Source of the DNA: Lepas anatifera
Lineage: Eukaryota > Arthropoda > Thecostraca > Lepadidae
Assembly: GCA_034440635.1 (NCBI GenBank)
Contig: JAOTON010002268.1
Span: forward strand, 2,189,501-2,253,500
Direction of reading: 5' to 3'
Length of the DNA: 64,000 nt
Position 1 is the stretch's first letter. Every line of letters begins with the position of its first letter. Below, in pieces: positions 10,818 through 21,872 of this stretch. Both the position numbers and the translations under genes were made by a program. The notes under the pieces are model-generated. The model searched no databases. It had not been told where the DNA came from and saw only the letters and a list, made by a program, of their open reading frames with translations.

Positions 10818-11180
10818 TGCCTGAATTTTTGTTTATATAAACATTGTCACTATTTATACTAACATTGCCACTGTCATGAGAGGCACTGAGAATATTATGA
10901 TGAAATTGGAGCTGATGTGGCTGTGTCCATCTTGGATAAAGATCCTGCATATGATCTCCCAGCGGAGTTTCGATACGTCTTAGTCGCGCGTCACCGAGGT
11001 GTTCACTGAACCGGTATCTACGTGGTCGCCTGCACTCCCACACGTAAAACTCCTTCCTTCCTGACTTCCCGCAGGCGACACAGTCAATCCTCCACACCTC
11101 CATGCGGATGGAGCAGCCGTTCCTTAGTCTGGAACTACAGGTGTGGCATTTCTTGTCAGGTGTACCCCTTTTTGAGGGGG
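10818..11180 (-). pseudogene. Penelope-like GIY-YIG endonuclease fragment
   Basis: On the minus strand from about 11165 a cysteine-rich stretch reads KKCHTCSSRLRNGCSIRMEV, then WRIDCVACGKSGRKEFYVWE, then CRRPRRYRFSEHLGDARLRR and TPLGDHM. This matches the usual Penelope C-terminal layout: CxxC stretch, 'VVYxIxCxxC', 'YIGETGRPLxxRFSEH', 'TPLGxHM'. The first GIY-YIG tyrosine is retained, but the G-E-T segment reads W-E-C. It is a third, separate Penelope lineage in the window. No RT remains. Confidence 0.65.
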
Positions 11181-11791
11181 CAAATGCCCCCTCAGGTCAC
11201 AAGAAATGGGGTACAAGAAAGGAGTGCTAGGGCTGATTTTATTAGTGTGTCGCCTAACGTTTGGCCACTCATCCACGCAATGCTTATGGGTAAACGCAGG
11301 AAGCAGAACCGTTTATCAATGGCGACGAGAACACAGAAAATAACCCTACACCTAAACTAGAAGAAGAAGTGAAGAGGAAAATATAGCAAAGGCCTCAAGA
11401 CAAGCTGCCGGAAGAAACACTTCTGACTTGGCCGGCTTCTTCCCCAGCACTGCAGAGCAGCCGGGCTGTATATCCCGACGAAAACCCACAGGCCGGGTAA
11501 TCCCCTTAGGCTTACTGTCTCAGCTTGTAGGGGCCCATTGAACAAGTTATCGTGCTATTTGCAAGCCATTCTTGGTCAGCGTTTGACTTCATCCCAGTCC
11601 ACCTGCTCAACGCTGAATATTTTATAACTCGACTGAGAACGAAGGTTCCTACTAGATTCCTGATAACAGTGTTACGGTGGAACACCTTGGCTCATGTGAC
11701 GTCTCTTATTCAGGTAAATTTGTCCAACATGGACCTCTTGGGTATACCCATCATAGACATCAATGACTTTTTGGAACACGTACTCACGACA
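11181..11791. other. Intergenic, nothing recognised
   Basis: Short open frames on both strands without motifs. No repeat recognised. Confidence 0.5.
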
Positions 11792-11803
11792 TTCGCTTCG
11801 GGG

Positions 11804-11986
11804 GGGGGCGGTAGTGGAGTGGTCAGCCCAGCTGGCTTCTACGCGGCCGATCCGGGTTCAAGGCCCAGCGGCCTCCCTGAACAAGGAGCAAGCTAGCTGC
11901 CGAGAAACCCTTCCAACAGAGAAGGAGATGGCGACGCCATATGACCCTGGCACTTGGTGCGTCAATAAGCCCCAAACAAATCATTG
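11804..11986 (+). mobile_element. tRNA-derived SINE, type 1, copy a
   Basis: The head has a pol III A box (TAGTGGAGTGG) and B box (GGTTCAAGGCC). The body runs GAACAAGGAGCAAGC, CGAGAAACCCTTCC, then a CCTGGCACTTGGTGCGTCAA tail segment ending in AAGCCCCAAACAAATC. It is flanked by a 12-bp duplication TTCGCTTCGGGG at 11792-11803 and 11987-11998, typical of LINE-driven SINE insertion. Same family as 27304 and 53456. Confidence 0.85.
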
Positions 11987-11999
11987 TTCGCTTCGGGGA

Positions 12000-13229
12000 A
12001 AGCTAATTTCAATTTAGGTCACCCAGACATATCCCGATTTTATGGACAAAACAAATAGCTAAGCAGGTTCAAGACAGGCATGTGAATCAATGGACTTTAG
12101 GGGTGTGCACTGTACTGGTAGCCCATATATACCACAGATATATTTTTTAATGTGCTTTTCATCTCAGTGATTTCAATTGGATGTGGTCATGTTCAGAAAG
12201 CTTAGGTTTCTGCATAAATTATATTTAGAATTATAGCACGTCCACTTTGTTGTGTTTACCAAACATTGTACGACGTGGAGTATGCATTCACGCACAGCTC
12301 TGTGACTCGACTGCCCAGCACGGGCCAGTGCGCCCGGGTCACCCCACAGTCGGCGGGTGACCACGGGCGCGTCCAGTGCTGAAAACTGGGCGGGAGTACA
12401 ACACACTTCATGCCATCTAAAACATCAGAATGATGCTTGTGACAAGTTTATGAAAAGATATGCGAATTATGTTATTTTAAACCACTGAATACGCACAGCT
12501 CGCAGAAGTTACTCGCAGGCAGTTCATAAAAAACAAAATGCAAATGCGCTCCGATGATCTGAACAGAGTTTCCCTGCAGGAAATTGGACACGCAAGCCAT
12601 ACGATTATTTCAACATTTATTTGAATAGCTATCGTATAGGATTTTGGGTTTGCAAAAACGCTGTGAATGGGCCTTTAGCCTTTGTCCAAGTGCTGTACAC
12701 TAAACAAGGTCCACATTAGGCTTATTCTTATTATAATATTATAAATAGAACTCGTGTATGTAATCTAGCAAGATAAGACAAAAGTCGCCGTCTTGATGTA
12801 GCTTGCCCTTTTTAGCTTTTAGATTGGGCGTTTCTGGCCTTTTTACCCGTACCAGCCATGGTTCATAAACTGTATTTTATAATGTTAACAAAAGTCTCCT
12901 AAATAAAACTAAATGAAATGCCAAGAATTTGCTGATTTTGTCGTCACAACTTTTTCCCCGGTTGCCCCCAATTACTCCCTCGACAATCTAGCACGTTCTA
13001 CTCTCTTACGATTTTCACAATGTTACGAACAGTCGGTGCGATCTATGATAAATTCCGTCTGCCCGAAAAACATATATGGAAGTCACAAGACTGGTCTAGA
13101 AATATTATTTGAATGTCATGAGGAGATGGTGGTTGCCACTTTTTAAGATTTTCCCAGATCGCTTGAATATGGAAATTTCCTTCCCGATGGAAAATGGCAA
13201 ATATGTAAGCAATGTTTAAAAAGGTGACA
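12000..13229. other. Intergenic, nothing recognised
   Basis: No gene, RNA or repeat recognised. A GC-rich patch near 12300-12390 has no coding signature. Confidence 0.55.
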
Positions 13230-13980
13230 AAAGAGCCCCTCAAACTTCATATCTCTAAGTCAGCTATCTTTCCCTATTTACCAAAACATTGGAGGAGATT
13301 GTTCACGATCAGCCGTTTTGGCGTGCCTTCCCAGCTCCCCGTCGCGAACAGCTCGGATTTGTTCCCCGCAGGTCGTGCGTCAACAATCTGTCAGTTCTCC
13401 TTGATTCGGTACGGGAGGCCATTTCGGAGTGATTTCAGGGCGGACGGTATTTGATTTCCCCGCCAATTTCCAAAGCGTCAATCAGACACTCCTCATCTAA
13501 AAAATCTACAATTCCTATCACATGAAGGATTCAGCTCTAAACTGTTTCTTCCCGCATGCCTCCAACCGCCGCCTGAGGGCCATTCTTAATGGAAGAGTGA
13601 GTTCAGGGTTCGCGAAGGTTCTTCTAACACCCTCCCTCCCCCCACCTTCTGTTTGCACTTTCCATTAATGGTCCTCCGACTGAAATTGAATCTAGGTGTT
13701 TACTGTGTGCAGATGATTAAAAAACTAGAAAAAACAGTCATCTGATTGATTGGTACTGCACATTGACCTCAGCTGCCTGCATCAGTGTACCGCCAGGTGG
13801 GGTCCAAAAGTTGACCCGTCCAAATGTAAGAGCACTACATTGACCCTCAGGCGGGCACCGGGCCAGACAACGTACTCCAAAAAATATAGTCACCTCGAGT
13901 CTGTAAAAGAAACCCGTGATTATATGGAAGCATCGTTAACTCCAAATGAAATTTGTCATCTCGCGTTTCTGGCATAACGT
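13230..13980 (+). pseudogene. CR1-like LINE reverse-transcriptase fragment, + strand
   Basis: Frame-broken pieces align in order with the RT encoded at 15172-18456. Near 13285-13430, KTLEEIVHD and then PAPRREQLGFVPRRSCVNN correspond to SKILERVI and KQHGFLPSRSCATN. Near 13700, a GVYCADD-like block corresponds to the FADD box. Near 13795-13945, WGPKVDPSKCKSTTLTLRRA corresponds to WGLTLNPSKCKVLRVTLRSK. Parts between these blocks are lost. It is an old, 5'- and 3'-truncated copy in the opposite orientation to the intact LINE. Confidence 0.7.
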
Positions 13981-14910
13981 AAGAATTTTTTTCAAGTGAT
14001 TCCGAGTACTTAGGAATGGGCATGTTAATAGGCAAATTGGTCAGTGATTTCGTTGATAAACGGATCGTGAATATTACCTTATACTCGGGTGAGCGGACCG
14101 CGTGACCCTAAACTTGCGCAGAAGCGCTGTGAAGGAGCCTTAAAAGCCAGTAGCATTCTACTGGTCTTCGAAGCGAGTTCATCTTTGATATTCCGAACAG
14201 AAGTGATAGTTTGCAGGCGCACCAACTATGTTCGCCTCCTAATTGAAACTGTACATCAGTTTGAATTTCGTAACAGTTTCGCTCGGAACGCTGTCCATTA
14301 GCTGAAATGCAGCGCGAGTTTAGACTATTTTCCAGCCGAGCGCAGCCAATCTGCTGCAGTTATAAATGAACTCAATTACAGAGTATCCGGCGGCCGCATA
14401 AGAGACCGGCTCAGAAAACTGGATCGAACAATGCGACTGCCCTCCCGCCACTGCTTCGCCAGCTGAGTAAAAAGCGCGCCATCGGACGGCCTCGATTGAA
14501 GACAGCCGACCACTCAGGAAGCAGCGTTGCGCTTTTGCGCTGCGCAAAGACTCGTATTGATTATTGGACACGGAATCGTGCGAGGTTTTGAAGCACTATG
14601 AATTTTCCACGCTTGACAAACCACAGTTACAGCTACTAATGGGGAGCCCAAGGCGCTCCTTAGCTCATTTATCAGCATTCAAAAGTTTCTTGCGGCTAGT
14701 TACCCACCTTTGAGATATTTGGGTGCACCTCGTGCGGAAATGTTTGAAACAACTTCCTGAGAGGTCCAAGGACTGCTTTCCATTGTGTGATTTATATAAT
14801 GCCTCTGAGGCAAGAGGGCGGTGCAAGCGAGACTATCCTCCGCAAACCTTCAAGATGGAGATTTGGAAAATCATCCACATTGGTATTTAAATGGTTGAGA
14901 GGTTTAAAAA
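13981..14910. other. Intergenic, nothing recognised
   Basis: No supported gene. Open frames of 60-85 codons occur without motifs. Confidence 0.5.
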
Positions 14911-14941
<31 letters not shown>

Positions 14942-15171
14942 TCCAATCATCAACGGGCATGAACCATCCCAATGACAGATGAAGTCATGGTGATAAAACA
15001 GTGGTGTCAAATATCAATGTCAGTGGAAACAACATAAAAGAAAAAAGCACAGTAAAACGGATAAAAAATGGCTGAAAAAGGCTGCTCAATCGCAGTTAGC
15101 CACATAAAGAATCACGCGTGCTCGAAATTGAGCAGCTGTGGTGTTCCACACATCAACATCTCTGCACTTAT

Positions 15172-18100
15172 CTAAGAACACATTGCAGGTCCTCGGCAAT
15201 CTACAAAACAAACCCGACATAACAGTACTAACTCTAGCGTGGGGCACAGGAAGAGAATCCTGTTGCGTAGGGCTCGGGAAGGAGCCGCAAGAGGAAAGCA
15301 TTCTAACAGAAAAGACGCGTCAATTTTGTGGTTATGAAGATTCCGTAGGAACAAAAGATCATGTTGCATCCTCCTTCCAGCTAATGAAGTTAGGCCAAAA
15401 TGCCGAAGGAGGTCTTTGTATTCAAAAGAAATGTTGTTAATGCGGCAGCGTCCGCAAAGCCAGATAAGAAATTTGTGTTGGATTTTTTCTATTCGTTTTA
15501 GATGGGTCTGTGCAGCTCCTCCCCAAGCTACACAGCCATATTCTAGTATAGAACGAACGTGGGCACAGTAAACGCCAATAACCAGTTTTGTATCGAGTTG
15601 AAGAAGTGGCCTGCCGTGTTTTCCAGTTTGGAGTGACCTGATGAGAAATCCCAAGGCCCTATTCGCTTTTGAAATAATTTCCTCTATGTGATAGCCGAAG
15701 GTAAGTTTAGAGTCCAGGTTAACACCCAGGTCACGCATGGCGGAAACTATATCAAGCCTAGTGCGATTAATGTGATATGAACTTTCTACCGGCTTGCTGC
15801 GAAGCGTCACTCTCAAAACCTTGCACTTGGATGGGTTGAGGGTCAATCCCCAATCGGCTGACCACGCACATAGCTTGTCAAGTTCGCCCTGCAGCGTTCT
15901 CACATCCTGCAGACTATCCACTCTTTTGTACAGTTTAACGTCATCGGCGAACATCAAACAATTGCAGTCAACGAGGCTAGGTAAATCGTTGATAAAACAC
16001 GAAAAAAGAAGGGGTGATAAAAGCCCGCCCTCAGGTGTTCCTGAGAGAACCGGCGTCCATGTAGAGCACTGGCCTTTCACAACCACCCGCTGCTCTCTCC
16101 CAGACAGATATGATTTCAACAATTGTAGAGCCTTATCAGTAATTTTGTATGATTTCTCTAACTTATGGAGCAAAAGATTGTGGTTGACACTTTGGAAGGC
16201 CGAACTATAATCAGTATAGATGATGTCTGTTTGAGAACCTGCGGATATGTTGTTCCAGGCAGTGTGCAGCATTGTGCAAAGGTTTGTTGCACAAGAACGG
16301 GATGGTAGAAACCCATGCTGTTTGCTGGATAAAACTGGACGAACATGGTTAAACAATGTAATGTAAATAACTCGCTCTAAAATCTTGCTAAACAGAGGTA
16401 AAAGTGACACAGCTCGATAGTTTGAGGGACACGACTTTGACCCTTTTTTATGTATGGGAACGATATTCGCTCGTTTCCACTGGGATGGGAACACGCCCTG
16501 TTCCAATGAGAGTCGGCACAACTTGGCAATGGGTACCGTAAGCTCGTTTGCACATTCATGTATGATTCGAGCACTGACATTATCAGGACCACACGCTTTG
16601 TGTCGGTTAGTACTAAGTAACAACGATCGGACAATGTCGTCAGAAACATAAAACGAAGTAAGACTATCTACATGGTATTCAGGTGTGTACGGCAGCACTC
16701 TAAAACTAGGATCCGAGAATTTACTAGCAAAAGTGCGGTTCAGCAGTTCAGCTTTATCACGGTCATGCTCAGTCCTTCTAGTGCCATCCATTAATAAAGG
16801 CATTGCAGTGAGTTTACCCTTAATACATTTCTGGAAGCTCCAAAACCTTTTCGGGTTGGTTTTTAAATCACTGACCAGACCTTTCAGGTAATCATGATAT
16901 TTAGTATTAGTCATGTTTTTAAACACTCTCCGTTTGTCACTAAAACTCTGCTCATTTTCCGGTGATCGATTTCTCTTGAGTCTTCGGTGGGCTGCCTCCT
17001 TCTCGACTAGAGCCGAGCGAAGCTCACGATCGAACCATGGAGCATGTTGCCGTCGAGGAGTCACTATCGGTATATGATGGCGAATCGCCGAGTCAAAGAA
17101 GTCGTAGAAAGTGGCGACTGCGTCATCCACCGGTGATCCATCTAGCACGTTCCAGGGAAGAAGTGAGAGGCTACGGCGCAGACCTTCCCAGTCCGCCCGC
17201 TTGTAGTTGAGAGCGGACTTGCGGGTGACTTCCAGAGGCGGTTTGCGGAAAAATTTAATTTCGCAGGCTACTTCTTTATGATCAGATGGAATTAGACCTG
17301 AGCTAACAACACTTCTCACATCTAGATGTTTACCCAGCACCAAGTCTAAGTAGCTGGTTCCCCGAGTCGGCTGATCAACAAACTGAGCCAGTCCGGCGGC
17401 ATGATATTTCTCCAAAAATTCTTCAGCTCGACGAGACCTTCGAGCTAAGATGGGAACAATAATTCCGTCATCCTCTTGCCATGTTATGTCAGGTACATTA
17501 AAATCACCCACAATCAAGACCGACTTGGTTGGCGTAGCATCGACTAAATCTGATATAGCCTTCATCACAGAATTCAATGCATTTAAGTCATCTGGCGGGC
17601 AGTAGCAGACAGCCAAGAGGAGCGGCGGGCTGGTTTTCACCTCGACGACCAGCATTTCTGCTCTTTCCGGCTCGAGTGACTGTCGCCTCACTGGTTGCAG
17701 CGAGCTGTCAATAAGACAAGCCACTCCTCCCCCAACGCGGTTGCTCCGATCGCGTCGAATGAGGATGTGGTTGGGCAGAGCCGAGCCAATCTCCGAAGAA
17801 TCGACTGTTTCGTTCAGCCACGTCTCCGTCAGGGCTATGATGTTGACTTTCTCCAAAGCTGGGCCTGCTTGACGTAAATCGCCCAGTTTGTTTTTAACGC
17901 TTTGGACATTTTGAAGTGATAGCGAGACATGCTTATAGGCATTGGGCGGTCCAGGGTTCAGTTCAATGTCGCCAGAAAGCCTCAACCTGCAGCGCTGATA
18001 TGATGCCACTGTCTTGCTGTCATACTGTGTCCTTGACCCCCAGTAGCGGCCGGTACGTACAAAATGAGGCCTTCTGAGGAGGGTTCGATTCCTCACTGCC

Positions 18101-18456
18101 CAGCCGACGGTCGGAGCTGAGCGCAGGTGGTGCCTCGTGTAGCTGGATGTCGTCCATAGCTCGCACGGTGCCCTGGTGGCGCCACTAGCAGGTCCAGTGA
18201 TATTCGACGCTTCAAATGGTGCGGGAACGTGAATCACAGCTCCTGTGTTGGCTAGCATCCACAAAGCGGTGAAAACAGTGACCGCAACTGCCGAGGTTCG
18301 AACCAGGGTCTCCCGGGTGCCATGCTTGAGTGCTGACCACTGCGCTAACTTGTCGCTGTCGGGGTGCGCAGGGCAGCAGCTTCTGTATCTGCATCCCGGT
18401 GCGCTTCTACGAGGGGTTGTGGCAAACATGGCGGCTGCGGTTGCACCCTCATCCAC
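15172..18456 (-). CDS. LINE polyprotein: N-terminal hydrophobic region, 2A-like motif, endonuclease, reverse transcriptase
   Basis: One uninterrupted frame of 1094 codons. Residues about 54-75 form a hydrophobic segment. Residues 162-170 read GDIELNPGP, the 2A consensus D-[VI]-E-x-N-P-G-P. An apurinic-like endonuclease spans about 175-400 (TETWLN; VLIVGDFNVP; PSDHKEV). The RT spans about 600-870, with SKILERVI, HGFLPSRSCATN, GTPEGGLLSPLLF and the catalytic FADD near residue 836. A C-terminal 'KIQHKFLIWLCGR' region follows. The last ~27 residues look out of frame: the expected ending VPHARVSTVMSGLFCRL and DKCRDVDVW continues in another frame down to 15086, so there is a single frameshift near 15245. 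Apart from that the copy looks young and possibly recently mobile. Confidence 0.88.
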   Translation of the reverse strand: MDEGATAAAMFATTPRRSAPGCRYRSCCPAHPDSDKLAQWSALKHGTRETLVRTSAVAVTVFTALWMLANTGAVIHVPAPFEASNITGPASGATRAPCELWTTSSYTRHHLRSAPTVGWAVRNRTLLRRPHFVRTGRYWGSRTQYDSKTVASYQRCRLRLSGDIELNPGPPNAYKHVSLSLQNVQSVKNKLGDLRQAGPALEKVNIIALTETWLNETVDSSEIGSALPNHILIRRDRSNRVGGGVACLIDSSLQPVRRQSLEPERAEMLVVEVKTSPPLLLAVCYCPPDDLNALNSVMKAISDLVDATPTKSVLIVGDFNVPDITWQEDDGIIVPILARRSRRAEEFLEKYHAAGLAQFVDQPTRGTSYLDLVLGKHLDVRSVVSSGLIPSDHKEVACEIKFFRKPPLEVTRKSALNYKRADWEGLRRSLSLLPWNVLDGSPVDDAVATFYDFFDSAIRHHIPIVTPRRQHAPWFDRELRSALVEKEAAHRRLKRNRSPENEQSFSDKRRVFKNMTNTKYHDYLKGLVSDLKTNPKRFWSFQKCIKGKLTAMPLLMDGTRRTEHDRDKAELLNRTFASKFSDPSFRVLPYTPEYHVDSLTSFYVSDDIVRSLLLSTNRHKACGPDNVSARIIHECANELTVPIAKLCRLSLEQGVFPSQWKRANIVPIHKKGSKSCPSNYRAVSLLPLFSKILERVIYITLFNHVRPVLSSKQHGFLPSRSCATNLCTMLHTAWNNISAGSQTDIIYTDYSSAFQSVNHNLLLHKLEKSYKITDKALQLLKSYLSGREQRVVVKGQCSTWTPVLSGTPEGGLLSPLLFSCFINDLPSLVDCNCLMFADDVKLYKRVDSLQDVRTLQGELDKLCAWSADWGLTLNPSKCKVLRVTLRSKPVESSYHINRTRLDIVSAMRDLGVNLDSKLTFGYHIEEIISKANRALGFLIRSLQTGKHGRPLLQLDTKLVIGVYCAHVRSILEYGCVAWGGAAQTHLKRIEKIQHKFLIWLCGRCRINNISFEYKDLLRHFGLTSLAGRRMQHDLLFLRNLHNHKIDASFLLECFPLAAPSRALRNRILFLCPTLELVLLCRVCFVDCRGPAMCS
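17947..17973 (-). other. 2A-like ribosome-skipping motif within the LINE frame
   Basis: These codons encode GDIELNPGP. In 2A sequences the peptide bond between the final G and P is skipped during translation. Here that would release a 169-residue N-terminal product from the endonuclease/RT part. 2A motifs upstream of the endonuclease are known in some non-LTR elements of marine invertebrates; activity here is inferred from the exact consensus. Confidence 0.85.
18285..18362 (-). other. tRNA-like sequence with A and B boxes inside the LINE 5' coding region
   Basis: On the LINE's sense strand an A box TAGCGCAGTGG (18347-18337) is followed 43 bp later by a B box GGTTCGAACC (18304-18295), both perfect matches to the pol III consensus. 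A recognisable D-arm (AGCGCAGTGGTCAGC) is present. The anticodon and acceptor stems do not pair well, so this is a tRNA-derived SINE head or a promoter-like remnant and not a working tRNA. It encodes residues about 33-57 of the LINE frame. Confidence 0.65.
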
Positions 18457-18499
18457 TCCCGATACTAAAAACCTGTTATCGGGCGTGTACAGTTCTAAA

Positions 18500-20095
18500 A
18501 TGAATTAAATCCCTTGTATTTCTCAATATGGTGTTGCGGGAGTGTAAGCCCTATGCTGTTAACATACAGATTGTTATTTTAATAAGCCTCCGACATTTCA
18601 TTCTCTATATATTGACTATACCTTCCAATTTTGTTAAATTAGGTTTCCAACACACAGGTCCGCGAAAAAAACCTTTTTATCATAGGAAGATCAAGGGTTC
18701 CCAATGGAAGGGGCTCAGGTGATCCCAGAGGATCTCCGCTATGACGTCATAAGAAAACACACTCATATCGGGTGACATCATTTCACCAATAGCGCTGGGA
18801 TCAATAACCTTAAAAATGACTGTATGACCTTGACATATGTCTTTTTAACTCGAAATTCTGCCAGATCTTTCCAATGATTGAAATTCTGTCTTTCTGCCGG
18901 ATCTTTCTATGTTTCTTCTTAGTTCTTCTGTTAGTTATTAGTTCTGTTCTTCATTAGTTTTTGTGAAAAGTACCTTTATGGTATTAAATAATTAAATGAA
19001 ATGTCCTCAACGGACCGGTTTCCGTTAACATTGATATTAACCGAGCGTGTTGAAAGCATACATAATATGCTCAGTAACTGATCAAGGAGCTTCCTTCAAG
19101 TGGGAGAGTCTGCTCTCAGGTCAGCAATAAGAGCTAACATTTTCTATATTTCAAGTTTGGGCCGACGAACAGGTCAAGAAAAGTCACACCCGAGTATATA
19201 AGTGAAATTTGAAAGCCCCTGTAATTACGAAAAAATCCTTCCAGTGTCTTAAAAACCTGCTGTGTTTATATTTAGGTAGGGGCCCTGACATAAAAGGGGA
19301 TTCCTCCAGTCTAATAAATAAATAAATGTATCGAGCGATACAAAAAGCTTGGCTGCAGTTTAGTAGGTGAATGATAAAGCTAAATAAATGGTCCGTCTTA
19401 TTGTGGAGGTCGTCGAAACTTGGAGGACCCCTCTCCGGTTCAGAGACAGGAGAGGCCTTCGAAATCTAGCCCTCTTGGAAGAAACCTTAGGACGATGCCC
19501 TGAACCTTTGTCAATATTTTCACATGTTGTCCTCACTACCGGAAACAAAATTGCACCACGATTTCGGCTCATGCTGACAAAGACAGCGCATATGATTTGC
19601 AAAAGTGAGCCAGTTGCTGCCTCTCACTTTGAACGCTCGGAGTCTGTGAGTGACATTTCTGACTGCCTTCTCAGCCAAAGATAGACTACTCCGGAGTTGG
19701 ACGTCGCCTGTTGGTGACTGCAGCAGCCCCCCCCGGAAGGGGGAGCTGTCGCCAGGATCGGCTCTGCTGCAAACAGTCTTTTGGAAGTTGAGGTATTCGT
19801 AAGGCACAATGCACGTCAAGGAGCGAAACTTCCGTGTTTTGGCAGTGTCTCGGGGAAACTTTTCTCGATTTTCCTGCTCAGCATAACCGGCTGTAAATAC
19901 TTTTATACCAGGAATCATGCTAGCCTTCAATACAACACTGAGGTTCCCAATATCCTTCATGCACCCCTTAAATCTCCTGCTCATTACCCTTTGGTGGTAG
20001 GTTTGGTCTCGCAATAGGAGACCTAACAAAAATGGCACTGAAATCTTGTGTTTCATGACAACCGCAGATCACCTAACAATCAATAACAAACAATC
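18500..20095. other. Intergenic, nothing recognised
   Basis: AT-rich. A minus-strand open frame of 178 codons (19520-20056) overlaps a plus-strand frame and has no motif. A CCCCCCCCGGAAGGGGGAG dyad lies near 19727-19745. No repeat or gene is supported. Confidence 0.5.
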
Positions 20096-20794
20096 ATCTG
20101 GCAATTTACACCAATATTCGCGAGTCTTCTTGCTGGCCTCATGCTTGAACGCTCTCCACTTCTTGAAATGAGCTTCTGTTTCGGCCCTTCTGTTCCGTTT
20201 CATTTACTGGTGAGAGGCTTCCTTTTCTGATAGCAAATTCGCAGGTCTCGGTCAAACCACAGTGAATGGTGACGGGTGAGCTGAACTGTAAGGACTTGGT
20301 ATCTGACTACTGCCTCGAGAAAATCGTTGAAAATTTCATTTGGTATATATTGGCATTTCATCCGATATATACAAATTATTCAAGCCCAGTGCCGCTCCCA
20401 ACCCGTCCCATACAACTCGTTTGTAGTTCGGAGCTGAACTTCTAGGCACCAGCTGCCTGTTATGGCGAATGTAAGTTAGACCTGAGATTACTTTTTTGAC
20501 GTCGGAAGGGAGAATGCCGTCACGCGAGGAAGAAACTACCTGAACTCCATTGGAGAAGATTAGATCCAGAAAGTTTGGACTTCGAGTGGGTTGTTTCACA
20601 TGCCGCTTTAATCCGGCTAGGTGAAACCGTCGTGCAATGCAAGGGTTCTTCTTGATTGCTTTCATAATTGGGGCCGTAAAGCTATTTTCTGTGAGCTGCC
20701 AGCTGACTTCCGGTACATTGAAATATCCGGTGACTAGAATAGACTTCCGTGGAGAAGCTGCCGCAGCCCTGTCCAGAACTGGAGATAGTGCAGA

Positions 20795-21174
20795 CAGTGG
20801 TGGACCTAGCCGGTAAGTTGGGGGGCAAACCAAAGTCGAAAAGCGAAAAAAACGTCACGCGGTTAAACATTTTTCCGTGCCTTAACTGGATGGTAGGTTC
20901 TCGGGGTAAGCTCAAAATTCGATGCGTAAAAAACGTCACGGGGTGAAAGATGCGGCCTTTTACTCTGCAAAGGCCAATGTTAACACTGAGGTATACCGGT
21001 TCTGTTTAAAGTTGAGAGTTGAAGCACCAACACCTTGCTTTTGAACTAGAAATGATTCGAGGCAAAAAGGACGTCGACAGCTCGTGGGAGGGGCAAAAAA
21101 AGTATGTTTTCACCGGACTTTTCCGTTTGGGGGCAAACGCCGTTTTTGCTCCCCTCCCCCTGGATTCACCACAG
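20795..21174. mobile_element. hAT-like MITE, 380 bp, inserted in the LINE fragment
   Basis: The ends are CAGTGGTGGACCTAG and (reversed) CTGTGGTGAATCCAGG. It is flanked by an exact 8-bp duplication AGTGCAGA at 20787-20794 and 21175-21182. Removing it restores the LINE endonuclease reading across the site, since both sides encode the same S-A-L at the duplicated bases. It carries runs of GGGGGCAAA type. Same TIR family as 21873, 41025 and 55446. Confidence 0.88.
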
Positions 21175-21872
21175 AGTGCAGATAATACTCTACTGTCATC
21201 TGGAGGGCAGTAACAAGCCACCAGAAACAATGTCAGGCTTTTTTGGACTTCCAACACCAGCATTTCAATCTCATCCGCTTCCAGGTCTGTGCGCGCCTCG
21301 GGCCGCAGCAACGATTATACAAATACTGCGACCGCTGCTCCGGTCCTGGGCGCGATATAGCCTAGATGCTAAAGGCGCCCTATAAAACCCAATACACACA
21401 CGCTGCTCCGGTCCTGCGGGTCCTGTCTCTGGTAAATACTGTGCGAGGGAATTGTAGATCCAAGCTCAGCAGAGTCAAACTCCTCACTCCACCAGGTTTT
21501 GCATCGGTGCGAGGATGCTGAATTTCTGTAGCTACGTGGCAATGAAACGTAAATCCCCCATCTCATTTGTTGATGCTTTAAACATTTTGCAGCAATACAG
21601 TGGTTTTTGGAAGCCGCTCGGGACGTGGTTCGGGATTTAGCTCGACGTACCCGCTTTAAAAAAACAAACGACAGCGAAACGTGGTGTCCTGCTGTCATAT
21701 GGGGTCCCAGAGCGAAAGTAACGACCGGCACGCCCAGTCCTAATAACGCGAAAATTCCTTGTGCTCTGTACGCCCCTCGACGCATGCTGCTGTATAGTCG
21801 TTGGAGCGAATGGACCAGGGGTGAGCTCTGATGCAGGCGGAGCATGTGCGCTAATATCAATGACCTCAGCAG

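Larger units (their letters stand above)
14911..18480 (-). mobile_element. CR1-like non-LTR retrotransposon, nearly complete
   Basis: The 3' end on the minus strand carries a (CTAAA)n-type short tail (14911-14939), as is usual for CR1/L2-related LINEs. Coding sequence follows upstream for about 3.3 kb. The 5' boundary is not sharp; I place it just beyond the start codon. No flanking duplication was identified. Related, older copies lie at 13.2, 20.1-22.1, 28.4 and possibly 40.4 kb. Confidence 0.8.

Noticed and set aside
18074..18095. B-box match GGTTCGATTCC on the plus strand within the LINE
   Set aside because: No A box of adequate quality upstream and the sequence is explained by LINE coding on the other strand.
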